Assembly: GCA_002371155.1 (NCBI GenBank)
Contig: DFGC01000011.1
Span: 1-30,869 of the forward strand
DNA: 30,869 nucleotides
From: Alphaproteobacteria bacterium UBA3760
GTDB lineage: Bacteria > Pseudomonadota > Alphaproteobacteria > Rs-D84
Reading direction: 5' to 3'
Under the pieces are notes generated by a model. It did not search any database. It was not told the DNA's origin and saw nothing but the letters and a program-made list of their open reading frames with translations. The position numbers were made by a program, and so were the translations under genes. Positions 22,215 to 30,752 of this stretch are shown here, piece by piece. Positions within the stretch are counted from its first letter, which is position 1; every line of letters begins with the position of its first letter.

Positions 22215-23753
22215 TTATTCCGCGTCTTCCTTGATACCATATGCCAATTCGCGCGCCTTCATAATAATACGCCCCGCCAACCGCAAAGACATATTATCTT
22301 CGCCCAAAATTTCGACCAATTCATCAGATGCCAAATCCGCCAAATCGTTCAGGTTTTTAATACCGTTTTCACCCAATTTCATCAAAACAGGGCGTTGCAC
22401 AAATGAAAAGTTCAACAAATCGTCAGACATTCCCATCGCATGACCTTGTTCGAAATAATTTTGTTCTTGTTTTGCCAAATAATCTTTGGCGCGTTTTTGC
22501 AATTCATTTGCCAATTCTGCATTGAAACTGTCAATAGATTCCAATTCTTTGATGTCAACAAACGCGATTTCTTCGATAGTGCGGAAACCTTCGTTTATCA
22601 AGATTTGTGCAATCATTTCATCGACATCCAATCCACGGATAAACAAATCTGTTTTTTCTTTGGTTTCGCGTGCGCGGCGTTCTTGTTCTTCTTCTTCACT
22701 CAACACATCGATGTCCCATCCGGTCAATTGTGATGCCAAACGCACATTTTGACCGCGACGACCAATTGCCAAAGATTGTTGGTCTGGATTTACAACAACC
22801 GCAGCCTTGTGATTATCTTCGTCGATGATAATTTTTGCGACCTTGGCAGGTTGCATCGCATTCACGATAAACACCGCCGGGTCATCAGAATACAAAATAA
22901 CATCGATTTTTTCACCGTTGCATTCGTTGATAACGGGTTGAATACGCGTTCCCTTGATACCGACGGTCATACCAACCGCATCAACCGACGGGTCTAATGT
23001 TTCAACCGCAATTTTTGCATGTGAACCCGGTGCGCGTGATACAGATTTGATTTTAATGATACCCTCGTAAATCTCGGGCACTTCTTGCACGAACAATTTT
23101 TCCATAAACATCGGATGTGTGCGGGTTAAAAATATTTGTGGGCCACTGTTTGACCGTTCAACATCCATAATCAGTGCGCGAACACGGTCGCCGACACCCA
23201 ATTTTTCGCCCGGAATCAGTTCGGTATTTTTGATGTATCCTTCGGCTTTGCCGTTTATATCAACAAACACATTTCCAAATTCCAACCGTTTAACAACGCC
23301 ACTGACAATTGTGCCAACATCGTCTTTGAATTCTTCGTATTGTTGACCTTTTTCCGCATCGCGAACGCGCCCAATCATAATTTGACGCGCAGTTTGGAAC
23401 GCAACGCGTCCAAATTCAGGTTCCGGCAACGGGTCCGCCACAACATCACCAACGACAGGATTTTCGGCATATTTTTTCGCCTGGGCAACAGTCAACATGG
23501 TGTTTGGGTCATATTCATCACCCACAGATTCCGGGGATTCGATAACCTGGAACAACCGTTGTGTGTGAATTGCGCCATTTTTACGGTCAATAGACGCGGT
23601 GATATTAAATTCTTCGCCATATTTATGTTTTGCAATTTTTGCGATTGCAATTTCCAAAGATTCAAAAACGATTTCTTTATCAATGTTTTTTTCTTCGGCC
23701 AAAGATTTAATACCTTCTAATAAATCTTGACGCGGCATAGACACAAACGCCAT
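22215..23753 (-). CDS. nusA: Transcription termination/antitermination factor NusA
   Basis: RNA polymerase-bound factor for pausing, termination and antitermination; 512 residues. The N-terminal polymerase-binding domain starts ELAKS-like with LLEGIKSLAEEKNIDKEIV. An S1 domain (GTIVSGVVKRLEFGNVFVDI) lies at about 138-200. Two KH domains follow, with VGIKGTRIQPV and IGRRGQNVRLAS. C-terminal acidic repeats with helix-hairpin-helix character (LGEDNMSLRLAGRIIMKAR) complete it. An AGGAG site precedes the ATG. The usual rimP upstream is missing, as the next gene upstream is divergent. A GC-rich hairpin lies in its leader. Confidence 0.97.
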   Translation of the reverse strand: MAFVSMPRQDLLEGIKSLAEEKNIDKEIVFESLEIAIAKIAKHKYGEEFNITASIDRKNGAIHTQRLFQVIESPESVGDEYDPNTMLTVAQAKKYAENPVVGDVVADPLPEPEFGRVAFQTARQIMIGRVRDAEKGQQYEEFKDDVGTIVSGVVKRLEFGNVFVDINGKAEGYIKNTELIPGEKLGVGDRVRALIMDVERSNSGPQIFLTRTHPMFMEKLFVQEVPEIYEGIIKIKSVSRAPGSHAKIAVETLDPSVDAVGMTVGIKGTRIQPVINECNGEKIDVILYSDDPAVFIVNAMQPAKVAKIIIDEDNHKAAVVVNPDQQSLAIGRRGQNVRLASQLTGWDIDVLSEEEEQERRARETKEKTDLFIRGLDVDEMIAQILINEGFRTIEEIAFVDIKELESIDSFNAELANELQKRAKDYLAKQEQNYFEQGHAMGMSDDLLNFSFVQRPVLMKLGENGIKNLNDLADLASDELVEILGEDNMSLRLAGRIIMKARELAYGIKEDAE

Positions 23754-23793
23754 TTTTTACTCCTGTTTTTTTATATTTAACACTTTTTATTAA

Positions 23794-23818
23794 AAGGGCG
23801 GGGCCCCGCCCCGCCCTT
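23794..23818 (-). promoter_or_regulatory. GC-rich 11-bp hairpin in the nusA leader
   Basis: A perfect inverted repeat AAGGGCGGGGC (23794-23804) / GCCCCGCCCTT (23808-23818) with a 3-nt loop. On the minus strand it is followed by TTAATAAAAAG, so its U-tract is short. It lies between the nusA promoter and ATG. It could attenuate nusA or simply be a stable 5' structure; NusA control of its own leader is known in other bacteria. Confidence 0.55.
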
Positions 23819-23849
23819 AAAAAACTTTATTTTTTTTAAGAACATACAT

Positions 23850-23877
23850 ATTATGCCATTGTTTTTTCATAATGCAA
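23850..23877 (-). promoter_or_regulatory. Promoter of nusA-infB
   Basis: -35 TTGCAT (23877-23872), a 16-nt spacer and -10 CATAAT (23855-23850), with the start expected near 23843. It stands back to back with the lptF promoter. Confidence 0.5.
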
Positions 23878-23895
23878 GAAAAATAATATAAATAT

Positions 23896-23924
23896 TTGAC
23901 GGGGTCTGTTTTGCGATTTATACT
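23896..23924 (+). promoter_or_regulatory. Promoter of lptF-lptD-surA-like-rlmN
   Basis: -35 TTGACG (23896-23901), a 17-nt spacer and -10 TATACT (23919-23924). The ATG of lptF begins 7 nt after the -10, so transcription should start at or next to the start codon. Confidence 0.72.
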
Positions 23925-23931
23925 GTTTAAC

Positions 23932-24990
23932 ATGAGTATTATAAGCCGATATTTTTCCAAACAGTTGGTCGCGATATTTATAATGTTATTGTTGATTTTA
24001 ACTGGACTGGCATGGACGATGCAGATTATGTCCATGATGAAATTCCTATTAAATTATGGTGTCAGTTTCAGCAATTTCATCGGTTTGACCGCATTATTGA
24101 TACCGTTTATCATATCCATCATTATTCCGTTTGTGACATTTATCGCGGTGATTTATGTGTATAATAAAACAATTTCTGATTCCGAGGCATCTGTGATGAT
24201 GGCGTCCGGACTGTCGCCGCGTCAAATGGCGATGCCGGCAATACGGTTCGCGGGCGTAATAACAATTATAAACCTGGTCTTGAATTTATGGTTGGTGCCA
24301 ATCAGTCAGAATTATTTTTACGATACACAATGGAATTTGCGATATGGTTTGGCGCATTTGAAATTGCAAGAATCCGCATTTACAAACATCACAGATGGGT
24401 TGGTCGTATATGTTGACCGGGTTTCTGGACATGATATGTCCCAGGTTATGCTGTCTGATTCGCGAAATAAAAATTCAGAAATGGTTATTTTTGCCGAAAC
24501 TGGGAAATTGGTGACGACACCGCGGGGGTTGTCGATTATTATGGAAAATGGTTCGTTGCAATCCAATGGCAACGCGATGATAACCGGAACATTTACAACA
24601 TTTGATATGGATTTAAATGTTGCAACGCGTGAAAATTCATCGTCTTTTCGTGTGCGGCGAATATCATCAACGGAATTGTTGAAATACACCGGCACCGATA
24701 CATCGGCCAAACACAGAAAAATGGTTTTTGGTGAATTATCAAATCGTATTTTAATGCCGTTTATGAATTTAATTTTGGCGATTGTATGCGCGACAGTTTT
24801 ATTAAAAACATCGCTGTTGCGTCGTCGCGCCAGTTTTGCCCCCGCGGTTGCGGTATTGTTGATGGCGATAATTATGACATTATATATGACATCGGCAAAT
24901 ATGTTGGACACATGGCGTGATTTTGTTATGCTGGTGGTGGCGGTATTCGGTGTTTTGGGAATATCATTGGCGGTATTATGTAAAAAATGA
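23932..24990 (+). CDS. lptF: LPS export permease LptF
   Basis: Inner-membrane permease of the LptB2FG complex, which extracts LPS for transport to the outer membrane; 352 residues from MSIISRYFSKQL. The frame can be read back to TTG at 23896, but that codon lies inside the -35 box. Helices are at about 12-35, 50-75, 90-120 and three near the C-terminus, with a periplasmic jellyroll between. ASGLSPRQM matches the coupling helix of the YjgP/YjgQ family. LptG is not next to it, unlike the common lptF-lptG pair; lptD overlaps by 4 nt. It could formally be LptG, but the start and position favour LptF. Confidence 0.88.
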   Translation: MSIISRYFSKQLVAIFIMLLLILTGLAWTMQIMSMMKFLLNYGVSFSNFIGLTALLIPFIISIIIPFVTFIAVIYVYNKTISDSEASVMMASGLSPRQMAMPAIRFAGVITIINLVLNLWLVPISQNYFYDTQWNLRYGLAHLKLQESAFTNITDGLVVYVDRVSGHDMSQVMLSDSRNKNSEMVIFAETGKLVTTPRGLSIIMENGSLQSNGNAMITGTFTTFDMDLNVATRENSSSFRVRRISSTELLKYTGTDTSAKHRKMVFGELSNRILMPFMNLILAIVCATVLLKTSLLRRRASFAPAVAVLLMAIIMTLYMTSANMLDTWRDFVMLVVAVFGVLGISLAVLCKK

Positions 24991-27005
24991 AGAAACCTGT
25001 AATTATATCTTTATCGATATTTATTGGGGCATATTGCGCGCCATTGTGTGCCGCACCAAATTCTTCGATTGATTTAGACGAACCCAAAACAATTGTTGCT
25101 GATAAAATTGAATATAATGTTCGTGATTCTAAAATTGAAACATTTGGAAAAACAACAATTACAACCCAATCGGGACAAACATTAAAATTGAATAATACAA
25201 CGGTTGCCGACAATGGTACACAAATTGCCGGCCAAGATATCGAATTATGGTTGGGCGAACATTTTTATATCAGTGCTGAAAAAATCACGCGTGATGACGA
25301 CATAACAACGGCAATCGATGCAATGTTCACCGCGTGTAATGGTTGTGATTCATTTGGAAATGCGTGGGAAATATCGGCAACAACAATTAAACATGATTTA
25401 GATACGCGAAATTTATATTTTCATAATCCGGTATTATGGATGTATGATGTGCCAATATTTTGGTTTCCATATTATTATATGCCGGACCCCGGTGTTAAAT
25501 ATCGCAGTGGATTATTGATGCCGGATTTGAATTCGACAAACAATATGGGGACACAAATAAATTTACCGATATATATATCTTTGTCGCCATATCACGATGC
25601 AACGATAACATTATCATATTTAACCAAAGAAAATCCACTTATTCAGGCGGAACATCGGTTAAACACCGAACATGCCGAATTTCGGACAAATGGGTCATTT
25701 ACGCATAATATGGCGGGCGAAAATCGTTGGCACATATTTAATAATGATGTTATTGAATTGGGCGAATATGCGCGCGCAAAAATTGCGCTGGAACGCACAT
25801 CGGACAAAACATATTTACAGAAATACGGATTCTATAACGACCAACCATATTTGGATTCTGGGGCGCAAATTGAATTATTTGGGCAATCGGGCTATGTGGT
25901 TGCCGATACGCACATATTCCAAGAATTGCGTGATGCCACCCAGACCGAGGCAACCGTCAACGGCAACATTTTACCAAACATCCGCGGCGTATATCAAACC
26001 GCCCCGATATTTCGCGAAACATACGCATTGTTATTATCGGACATTTTGGCGGTTGATGGGCACGACAATACATCTATGCAACGCGTGATTGGCGATGCAA
26101 AAATCATATCGCCATGGACATTGTGGGGCGGAAACAGAATTACATTTGGATTGGATGCGCGTTATGATGTTTATAATTTCCAAAACTATGATTTAATAGA
26201 CACTCCCGATTTCACCGGCATGAAAAACCGTTTTTTACCCAGTGGTTTTGTTGAATGGGGATTGCCACTGTTTCGGCCGGGAACAAATTGGACACAAATC
26301 ATTGAACCGCGTGCGCGATTGACGGCAATGCGTCATACAAAAACGCAAGAATTATTCGCGTTAAACAATGATTCTGCGGGTGCGTTATTGTCGGATTTAA
26401 CATTATTTTCCAACAATCGTTTCTCTGGGTATGATTTATGGGAAAACGGGACATTTGCCGATTATGGCGTGCGCGTGGCGACATACCGGTCATCGGGTGA
26501 ATCGGGCGAGGTTTTCTTTGGACAAAGTTATGATTTATCGGGTCGTGCCGAAACCGACCCCAACAGTGGATTCCACCAAGGCGCATCTGACTATGTTGGG
26601 CGTGTGGCGTTTGACAATGGCACATGGTTTGCATTAAATTCGCGATTCAGATTGGACCGCGACACATTGGCGTTGCGCCATATTGAAACAGACGGCCGTA
26701 TCGGAACCAGTCAAAATTATATCTATGTCGGGCATATTTGGGCGCAACAATTGGACGAGGCTTTCCTGGGCCAAGATGTGAACGAAACATCGGGTGGGTT
26801 GCGTATCCAATTGACAGACCGCCTGTCGTTGAACTTTAATGCAATTTATAATAATACATTTCACCAATTCCAACGGCATTCGGGTGAATTGTATTATAAA
26901 CATCCGTGTTATTTCTTGTCTTTGGGTTATCGGCGCGATTATGCAATTCGCCAAGATTATTCTGGACGGGCAACGGTGCAATTCCGATTTGGATTGGATT
27001 ATTAA
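24987..27005 (+). CDS. lptD: LPS assembly outer-membrane protein LptD
   Basis: Beta-barrel that inserts LPS in the outer leaflet; 672 residues. A signal peptide ends near LCAA (residue 23). The N-terminal OstA/LptA-like beta-jellyroll covers about 35-160 (ADKIEYNVRDSKIETFGK). The barrel has alternating aromatic strands, FWFPYYYMPDPGVKYRSG at about 160-175, and ends in aromatic tyrosine (FRFGLDY). Mature Cys are only 117, 120 and 641, against four in E. coli LptD, so the disulfide scheme must differ. It overlaps lptF by 4 nt and is followed 18 nt later by a surA-like gene. Confidence 0.93.
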   Translation: MKKPVIISLSIFIGAYCAPLCAAPNSSIDLDEPKTIVADKIEYNVRDSKIETFGKTTITTQSGQTLKLNNTTVADNGTQIAGQDIELWLGEHFYISAEKITRDDDITTAIDAMFTACNGCDSFGNAWEISATTIKHDLDTRNLYFHNPVLWMYDVPIFWFPYYYMPDPGVKYRSGLLMPDLNSTNNMGTQINLPIYISLSPYHDATITLSYLTKENPLIQAEHRLNTEHAEFRTNGSFTHNMAGENRWHIFNNDVIELGEYARAKIALERTSDKTYLQKYGFYNDQPYLDSGAQIELFGQSGYVVADTHIFQELRDATQTEATVNGNILPNIRGVYQTAPIFRETYALLLSDILAVDGHDNTSMQRVIGDAKIISPWTLWGGNRITFGLDARYDVYNFQNYDLIDTPDFTGMKNRFLPSGFVEWGLPLFRPGTNWTQIIEPRARLTAMRHTKTQELFALNNDSAGALLSDLTLFSNNRFSGYDLWENGTFADYGVRVATYRSSGESGEVFFGQSYDLSGRAETDPNSGFHQGASDYVGRVAFDNGTWFALNSRFRLDRDTLALRHIETDGRIGTSQNYIYVGHIWAQQLDEAFLGQDVNETSGGLRIQLTDRLSLNFNAIYNNTFHQFQRHSGELYYKHPCYFLSLGYRRDYAIRQDYSGRATVQFRFGLDY

Positions 27006-27023
27006 AAAAAAGGTAAGGAAAAA

Positions 27024-27842
27024 ATGAAAAAATATATAATTGCTTTGCTGATGTGTGTGTGTATGCCGGCGTATGCGACAACGGTTATCGCGACGGTCAA
27101 TGGAAAGCCTATAACCGATGACGATATAACCGCGCGAACAAAACTGATGTCATACCAAGGAAAAACATCAACCGACAATCGTCGTGTTGCGTTGCAAAAT
27201 ATAATCGATGATAATGTGAAATTGAATTATGCGTCAAATTTCGGTGTAAATCCAACGGACCAAGATGCCGACACAGAATTGAAAAAAATGGGTTTGCCGG
27301 CATTGTCTGAAAATGAAAAATCGGTTGCGCGGGACGCGATGCGTGCAAATATGGCGTGGCAGGTAATCATTGCCCGAACGGTATTGCCAATGGTTGATGT
27401 GTCGGAAACTGACATCGCGTCTGAACGGGCGGCATTGGCGCGTGAACATGGGTTGCCAATTGAAATGACGATGGTGCGACTGGTTGATATTCCCGACAAT
27501 GTTGCGGCAAAATTGACCAAGCCAAAAAATTGCGATGACGCGATGCGCATGGCGGAAAATCTGGGTGGTGCGCCACAAAAAATCACTGCGCGTCAATACG
27601 AATTATCATCCGATGTTCGCGATGTGGTTGCAGAATTGCCAATCCTTACATGGTCGCGCCCGATATCGAATTCTGTGTTTTTGGTGTGCAATACAAAAAA
27701 GACATCTGAATACGGCAAATTGGATAAAATGTTAAAACAAAATGCCGAATATAAACAGGCAATGTTTATGGCAGAACAACAATTAAAACAACTGCGCCGG
27801 CGTGCGGCTGTAATTATCAAAGACGACAGATATAAATTATGA
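27024..27842 (+). CDS. SurA-like periplasmic chaperone without a recognisable PPIase domain
   Basis: A 272-residue exported protein with the signal peptide MKKYIIALLMCVCMPAYA. It is followed by TVIATVNGKPITDDDI, the standard start of the SurA/parvulin N-terminal chaperone domain, and helices with NIIDDNVKLNYASNFGV. The later part (MTMVRLVDIPDN and so on) is short, and I see no parvulin signature. Its role is inferred as folding of outer-membrane proteins such as LptD, the classic lptD-surA pairing. It is 18 nt after lptD with an AAGGAAA site, and overlaps rlmN by 4 nt. Confidence 0.78.
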   Translation: MKKYIIALLMCVCMPAYATTVIATVNGKPITDDDITARTKLMSYQGKTSTDNRRVALQNIIDDNVKLNYASNFGVNPTDQDADTELKKMGLPALSENEKSVARDAMRANMAWQVIIARTVLPMVDVSETDIASERAALAREHGLPIEMTMVRLVDIPDNVAAKLTKPKNCDDAMRMAENLGGAPQKITARQYELSSDVRDVVAELPILTWSRPISNSVFLVCNTKKTSEYGKLDKMLKQNAEYKQAMFMAEQQLKQLRRRAAVIIKDDRYKL

Positions 27843-28939
27843 AAACGGTTTTATTTTTATTAAATGATTCCCAATTGCAAAAATTCGTCATGGATTTGGG
27901 CGAACCTCGTTTTCGGGCGGCGCAAATTCGTGATTGGTTGCAACGCGGTGCACCCGATTTTGATTCAATGAAAAATTTACCAATATCATTGCGTCAAAAA
28001 TTAGACGCGGTTGCGCAAACACTGCCATTAAAAATCGTAAAAAAATTGGTGTCATCGGACGGTGCAACAACGAAATTTTTATTGCAATTAAATGATTGTG
28101 AGCAAATCGAATGTGTTTTAATGCGTACAACATACGGCAATTCTGTTTGTGTCAGTTCCCAGGCCGGATGTGCCATGGGGTGCAAATTCTGCGCCAGCAC
28201 TTTATTGGGATTAAAAAGAAATTTAACCCCGGACGAAATGTTCGCAGAAATTTTGGTTGCCCAATGGGAATTGCGCGTGAACGCGCACGACGAAAAAAAT
28301 ATTCATGCAAATGGCGACCCAAATAACAATGATGTTTCGCATATCGTTGTTATGGGGACGGGTGAACCGTTGCAGAATACTGAAAATCTGATTGGATTTC
28401 TGGAACGCGCAAATCAAGAATTAAATATTTCGTGGCGGCGAATAACTGTATCTACATGCGGAATTGTTCCGGGTATTTATGATTTGATAAAATGGGGGCG
28501 GCCGATAAATTTGGCAATATCATTACATGCCCCAACGGACGAATTGCGTTCCACAATAATGCCAATCAACAATAAATATAAAATATCCGAAGTGCTGACG
28601 GCGGCGGACGAATTTACGAATCTGCACAATCGCCAGTTGATGATAGAATATATTTTATTGGGCAAACACGGCGAAAATGGCGAAACGGTTTTATATAATT
28701 GCACGCCTGAATATGCCGAAATGTTATCAAAATTATTGGCGGGTAAAAATTGTATGGTAAATTTAATTCCATGGAACACGGTTGACGAACGCGATTTTGC
28801 ATCGCCATCGGGAAATGCGGTTCATCGTTTCCAAGATATTTTAATTAAAAATGGAATACACACCCGCATACGGCGCGAACGCGGCACAGACATCGGTTCG
28901 GCGTGCGGGCAATTACGATTAAATAATAAAAAGGATTAA
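27839..28939 (+). CDS. rlmN: Dual-specificity 23S rRNA/tRNA adenine-C2 methyltransferase RlmN
   Basis: Radical-SAM enzyme methylating A2503 of 23S rRNA and A37 of some tRNAs; 366 residues. The Fe-S motif CAMGCKFC has Cys111, 115 and 118. MGTGEPLQN is the SAM-binding GEP motif. The methyl-carrying Cys356 lies in GTDIGSACGQL. An N-terminal HhH-like domain (FRAAQIRDWLQRGAPDF) is present. The ATG overlaps the stop of the surA-like gene (ATGA). It ends 2 nt before the next gene. Confidence 0.96.
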   Translation: MKTVLFLLNDSQLQKFVMDLGEPRFRAAQIRDWLQRGAPDFDSMKNLPISLRQKLDAVAQTLPLKIVKKLVSSDGATTKFLLQLNDCEQIECVLMRTTYGNSVCVSSQAGCAMGCKFCASTLLGLKRNLTPDEMFAEILVAQWELRVNAHDEKNIHANGDPNNNDVSHIVVMGTGEPLQNTENLIGFLERANQELNISWRRITVSTCGIVPGIYDLIKWGRPINLAISLHAPTDELRSTIMPINNKYKISEVLTAADEFTNLHNRQLMIEYILLGKHGENGETVLYNCTPEYAEMLSKLLAGKNCMVNLIPWNTVDERDFASPSGNAVHRFQDILIKNGIHTRIRRERGTDIGSACGQLRLNNKKD

Positions 28940-28941
28940 AA

Positions 28942-29688
28942 ATGAAATTACAATATATCACATGTTCTGACCCACGCGATTATAATTCGTTTGATGAATT
29001 GAACGGGTTGTGGAACATTGACCCGCGCGTTGAAATTGCGGTGCAAATGCATCCTGGCAAGGTATCGCCGGAAACACCACGATATCAATGGGTCAAAGAA
29101 TTGGTTGATACATTAAACCGCATGCCCCAACAAAATCCAAATTTTGCAATTCATGTAAATAATGATTGGTGCGATGAAATTTGCAATGGGCGTATACCAG
29201 AGGCATTATATCCGTTATTTTGTGCATGGCATTATGATACAGAAAAAATGGTTGTGGGTCGGATTCAATTAAACATGCCTGATAAAACGGTTGAAAATTT
29301 CAACCCATATAAATTAAAGAAAGTGTTTGAATATTTTTCAACGCAAAAATTTATCGTTCAATATAACAACCGCACAAAATCGGCGGTAAACCAATTGCAT
29401 AACGCGGGCGCGAATTTCCAAATATTATTTGACGCGTCGGGCGGTCGTGGCATTTCGGCGGACGAATGGAAAAAACCGGTGTATCCTGGAAAGCATGCTC
29501 AGGGTTATTCGGGTGGACTGTCGCCTGAAAATGTCGCAGACAATTTAACAAAAATAAATACGGTTGCGGACGGGCATACAATATGGGTTGATGCCGAAGG
29601 TAAATTAAAAACCGACAATAAATTCGATGTCGCGCGCGCAGCAGCATATATCAAAAACGCAATTCGTTGGGAACAAAATCAAAAATAA
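28942..29688 (+). CDS. TrpF-like (beta/alpha) barrel protein, exact role unknown
   Basis: A 248-residue cytosolic protein. The second half resembles phosphoribosylanthranilate isomerase-type barrels: QILFDASGGRGISADEW, then GYSGGLSPENVADNLTKI and GHTIWVDAEGKL, the phosphate-binding-like end of a TIM barrel. The N-terminal half is less similar (ITCSDPRDYNSFDELNGLW). No trp genes are nearby, so a role in tryptophan synthesis is not supported by context. It begins 2 nt after rlmN with an AAAAGGA site. It could be a sugar-phosphate or PRA isomerase relative with another substrate. Confidence 0.7.
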   Translation: MKLQYITCSDPRDYNSFDELNGLWNIDPRVEIAVQMHPGKVSPETPRYQWVKELVDTLNRMPQQNPNFAIHVNNDWCDEICNGRIPEALYPLFCAWHYDTEKMVVGRIQLNMPDKTVENFNPYKLKKVFEYFSTQKFIVQYNNRTKSAVNQLHNAGANFQILFDASGGRGISADEWKKPVYPGKHAQGYSGGLSPENVADNLTKINTVADGHTIWVDAEGKLKTDNKFDVARAAAYIKNAIRWEQNQK

Positions 29689-29756
29689 AAAACACTTGTT
29701 TTATTTTTGCAAAAATACGAATATATGAAACGAAATAAAATAAAGGAGAGAAAAAT

Positions 29757-30473
29757 ATGAAAAAAATATCGTATTGGTATGTTGTTATTATTGCGCTGGG
29801 ACTGTTGTTTGTCGGATTTTTTCCGGGGTATTATTATTACAAATCTAAATTCAACTATAATGCCGTCACGGTCAAAGGGTTGGCGGAAACCGATGTTATG
29901 GCGGATTTGGCGATTTGGGAAATAAAATATGTCGCAACTGGAAATGATTTGATGGCGACAAAAAATAATTTGGAAAAGCAAACTGACGCGATTCTGGAAT
30001 TTTTGCATGCCAATAATTTTTCAGACAACGAAATTGAATTTGGTGGCACCGAAACCAACGATTTAATGGCAAATCCATATCGTGGCAACGACCCAATTAC
30101 ATCGCGATTTATTTTAACAAAAACGATTACATTGCGTTCGAATCAGGTCAACAATGTTGCGGCAACATATACAAAATCTGGCGATTTAATCAGTTCTGGT
30201 GTTGTATTCGAAAATCGTTATGATTCGCCGATATCATATTTCTTTACGAAATTGAACGACATAAAACCACAAATGTTGGAATTGGCAACGAAAAACGCAC
30301 GCCAAGCCGCATTGGAATTTGCAAAATCATCTGACAGTCGTGTCGGCAAAATCCACACCGCGAACCAAGGTGTATTTTCAATATTGCCACGCGACAATGC
30401 AAACGCGCCCGAATCACAACAGATAAATAAAAAGGTTCGTGTTGTTGCAACGGTTGAATATTTCTTGGAATAA
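29757..30473 (+). CDS. SIMPL-domain (DUF541) membrane-anchored envelope protein
   Basis: A 238-residue protein with one N-terminal membrane helix at about 6-28 (ISYWYVVIIALGLLFVGFF) and the rest outside the inner membrane. VTVKGLAETDVMADLAIWEI opens the SIMPL domain, and ITLRSNQVNNV, ENRYDSPISYFFTKLNDIKP and ATKNARQAALEFA follow the family order. The closing VRVVATVEYFLE is the typical last strand. Relatives include BP26/OMP28 and YggE, with roles in oxidative stress and envelope integrity that are poorly defined. A strong AAAGGAGAG site sets the start. A terminator follows. Confidence 0.85.
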   Translation: MKKISYWYVVIIALGLLFVGFFPGYYYYKSKFNYNAVTVKGLAETDVMADLAIWEIKYVATGNDLMATKNNLEKQTDAILEFLHANNFSDNEIEFGGTETNDLMANPYRGNDPITSRFILTKTITLRSNQVNNVAATYTKSGDLISSGVVFENRYDSPISYFFTKLNDIKPQMLELATKNARQAALEFAKSSDSRVGKIHTANQGVFSILPRDNANAPESQQINKKVRVVATVEYFLE

Positions 30474-30497
30474 ACAACAAAAAAACGAATCGAATAT

Positions 30498-30519
30498 GCC
30501 GGCAAATGCCGGCTTTTTT
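30498..30519 (+). terminator. Terminator after the SIMPL-domain gene
   Basis: A perfect 6-bp stem GCCGGC (30498-30503) / GCCGGC (30508-30513) with AAAT loop, then T6. Confidence 0.88.
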
Positions 30520-30559
30520 ATGCAATAAATACTGGTTTTTTACGGGAATATAAAAAAAC

Positions 30560-30587
30560 TAGACAACAGAAATTTTTTTTCTATAAT
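30560..30587 (+). promoter_or_regulatory. Promoter of tRNA-Val(TAC)
   Basis: -35 TAGACA (30560-30565), a 16-nt spacer with a T8 run, and a perfect -10 TATAAT (30582-30587), 15 nt before the tRNA. Confidence 0.65.
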
Positions 30588-30602
30588 CAAAATACCCTTG
30601 TT

Positions 30603-30679
30603 GGATGTTTAGCTCAGTTGGCTAGAGCATCTGCTTTACACGCAGAGGGTCAGGGGTTCGAGTCCCTTAACATCCACCA
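30603..30679 (+). tRNA. tRNA-Val (anticodon TAC)
   Basis: Acceptor GGATGTT / AACATCC, D-arm GCTCAGTTGGCTAGAGC, anticodon loop TTTACAC giving TAC, T-arm GGGGTTCGAGTCCC, discriminator A and encoded CCA (30677-30679). It reads GTA and likely GTG. It complements tRNA-Val(GAC) at 11790. Confidence 0.96.
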
Positions 30680-30699
30680 TCGTTTGGTTGTTTGTAAAA

Positions 30700-30725
30700 T
30701 GCCTGCATATGCGGGCATTTTTTTT
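30700..30725 (+). terminator. Terminator of tRNA-Val(TAC)
   Basis: Stem TGCCTGC (30700-30706) / GCGGGCA (30711-30717), with one T-G pair, followed by eight T. Confidence 0.85.
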
Positions 30726-30752
30726 AATTCGCCCTGCCCCTGTGCCACCATT

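Noticed and set aside
23817..23849. Leader peptide MYVLKKNKVF before nusA
   Set aside because: Its ATG would lie upstream of the predicted transcription start (about 23843), has no ribosome site and no meaningful codon bias, although its stop touches the hairpin.
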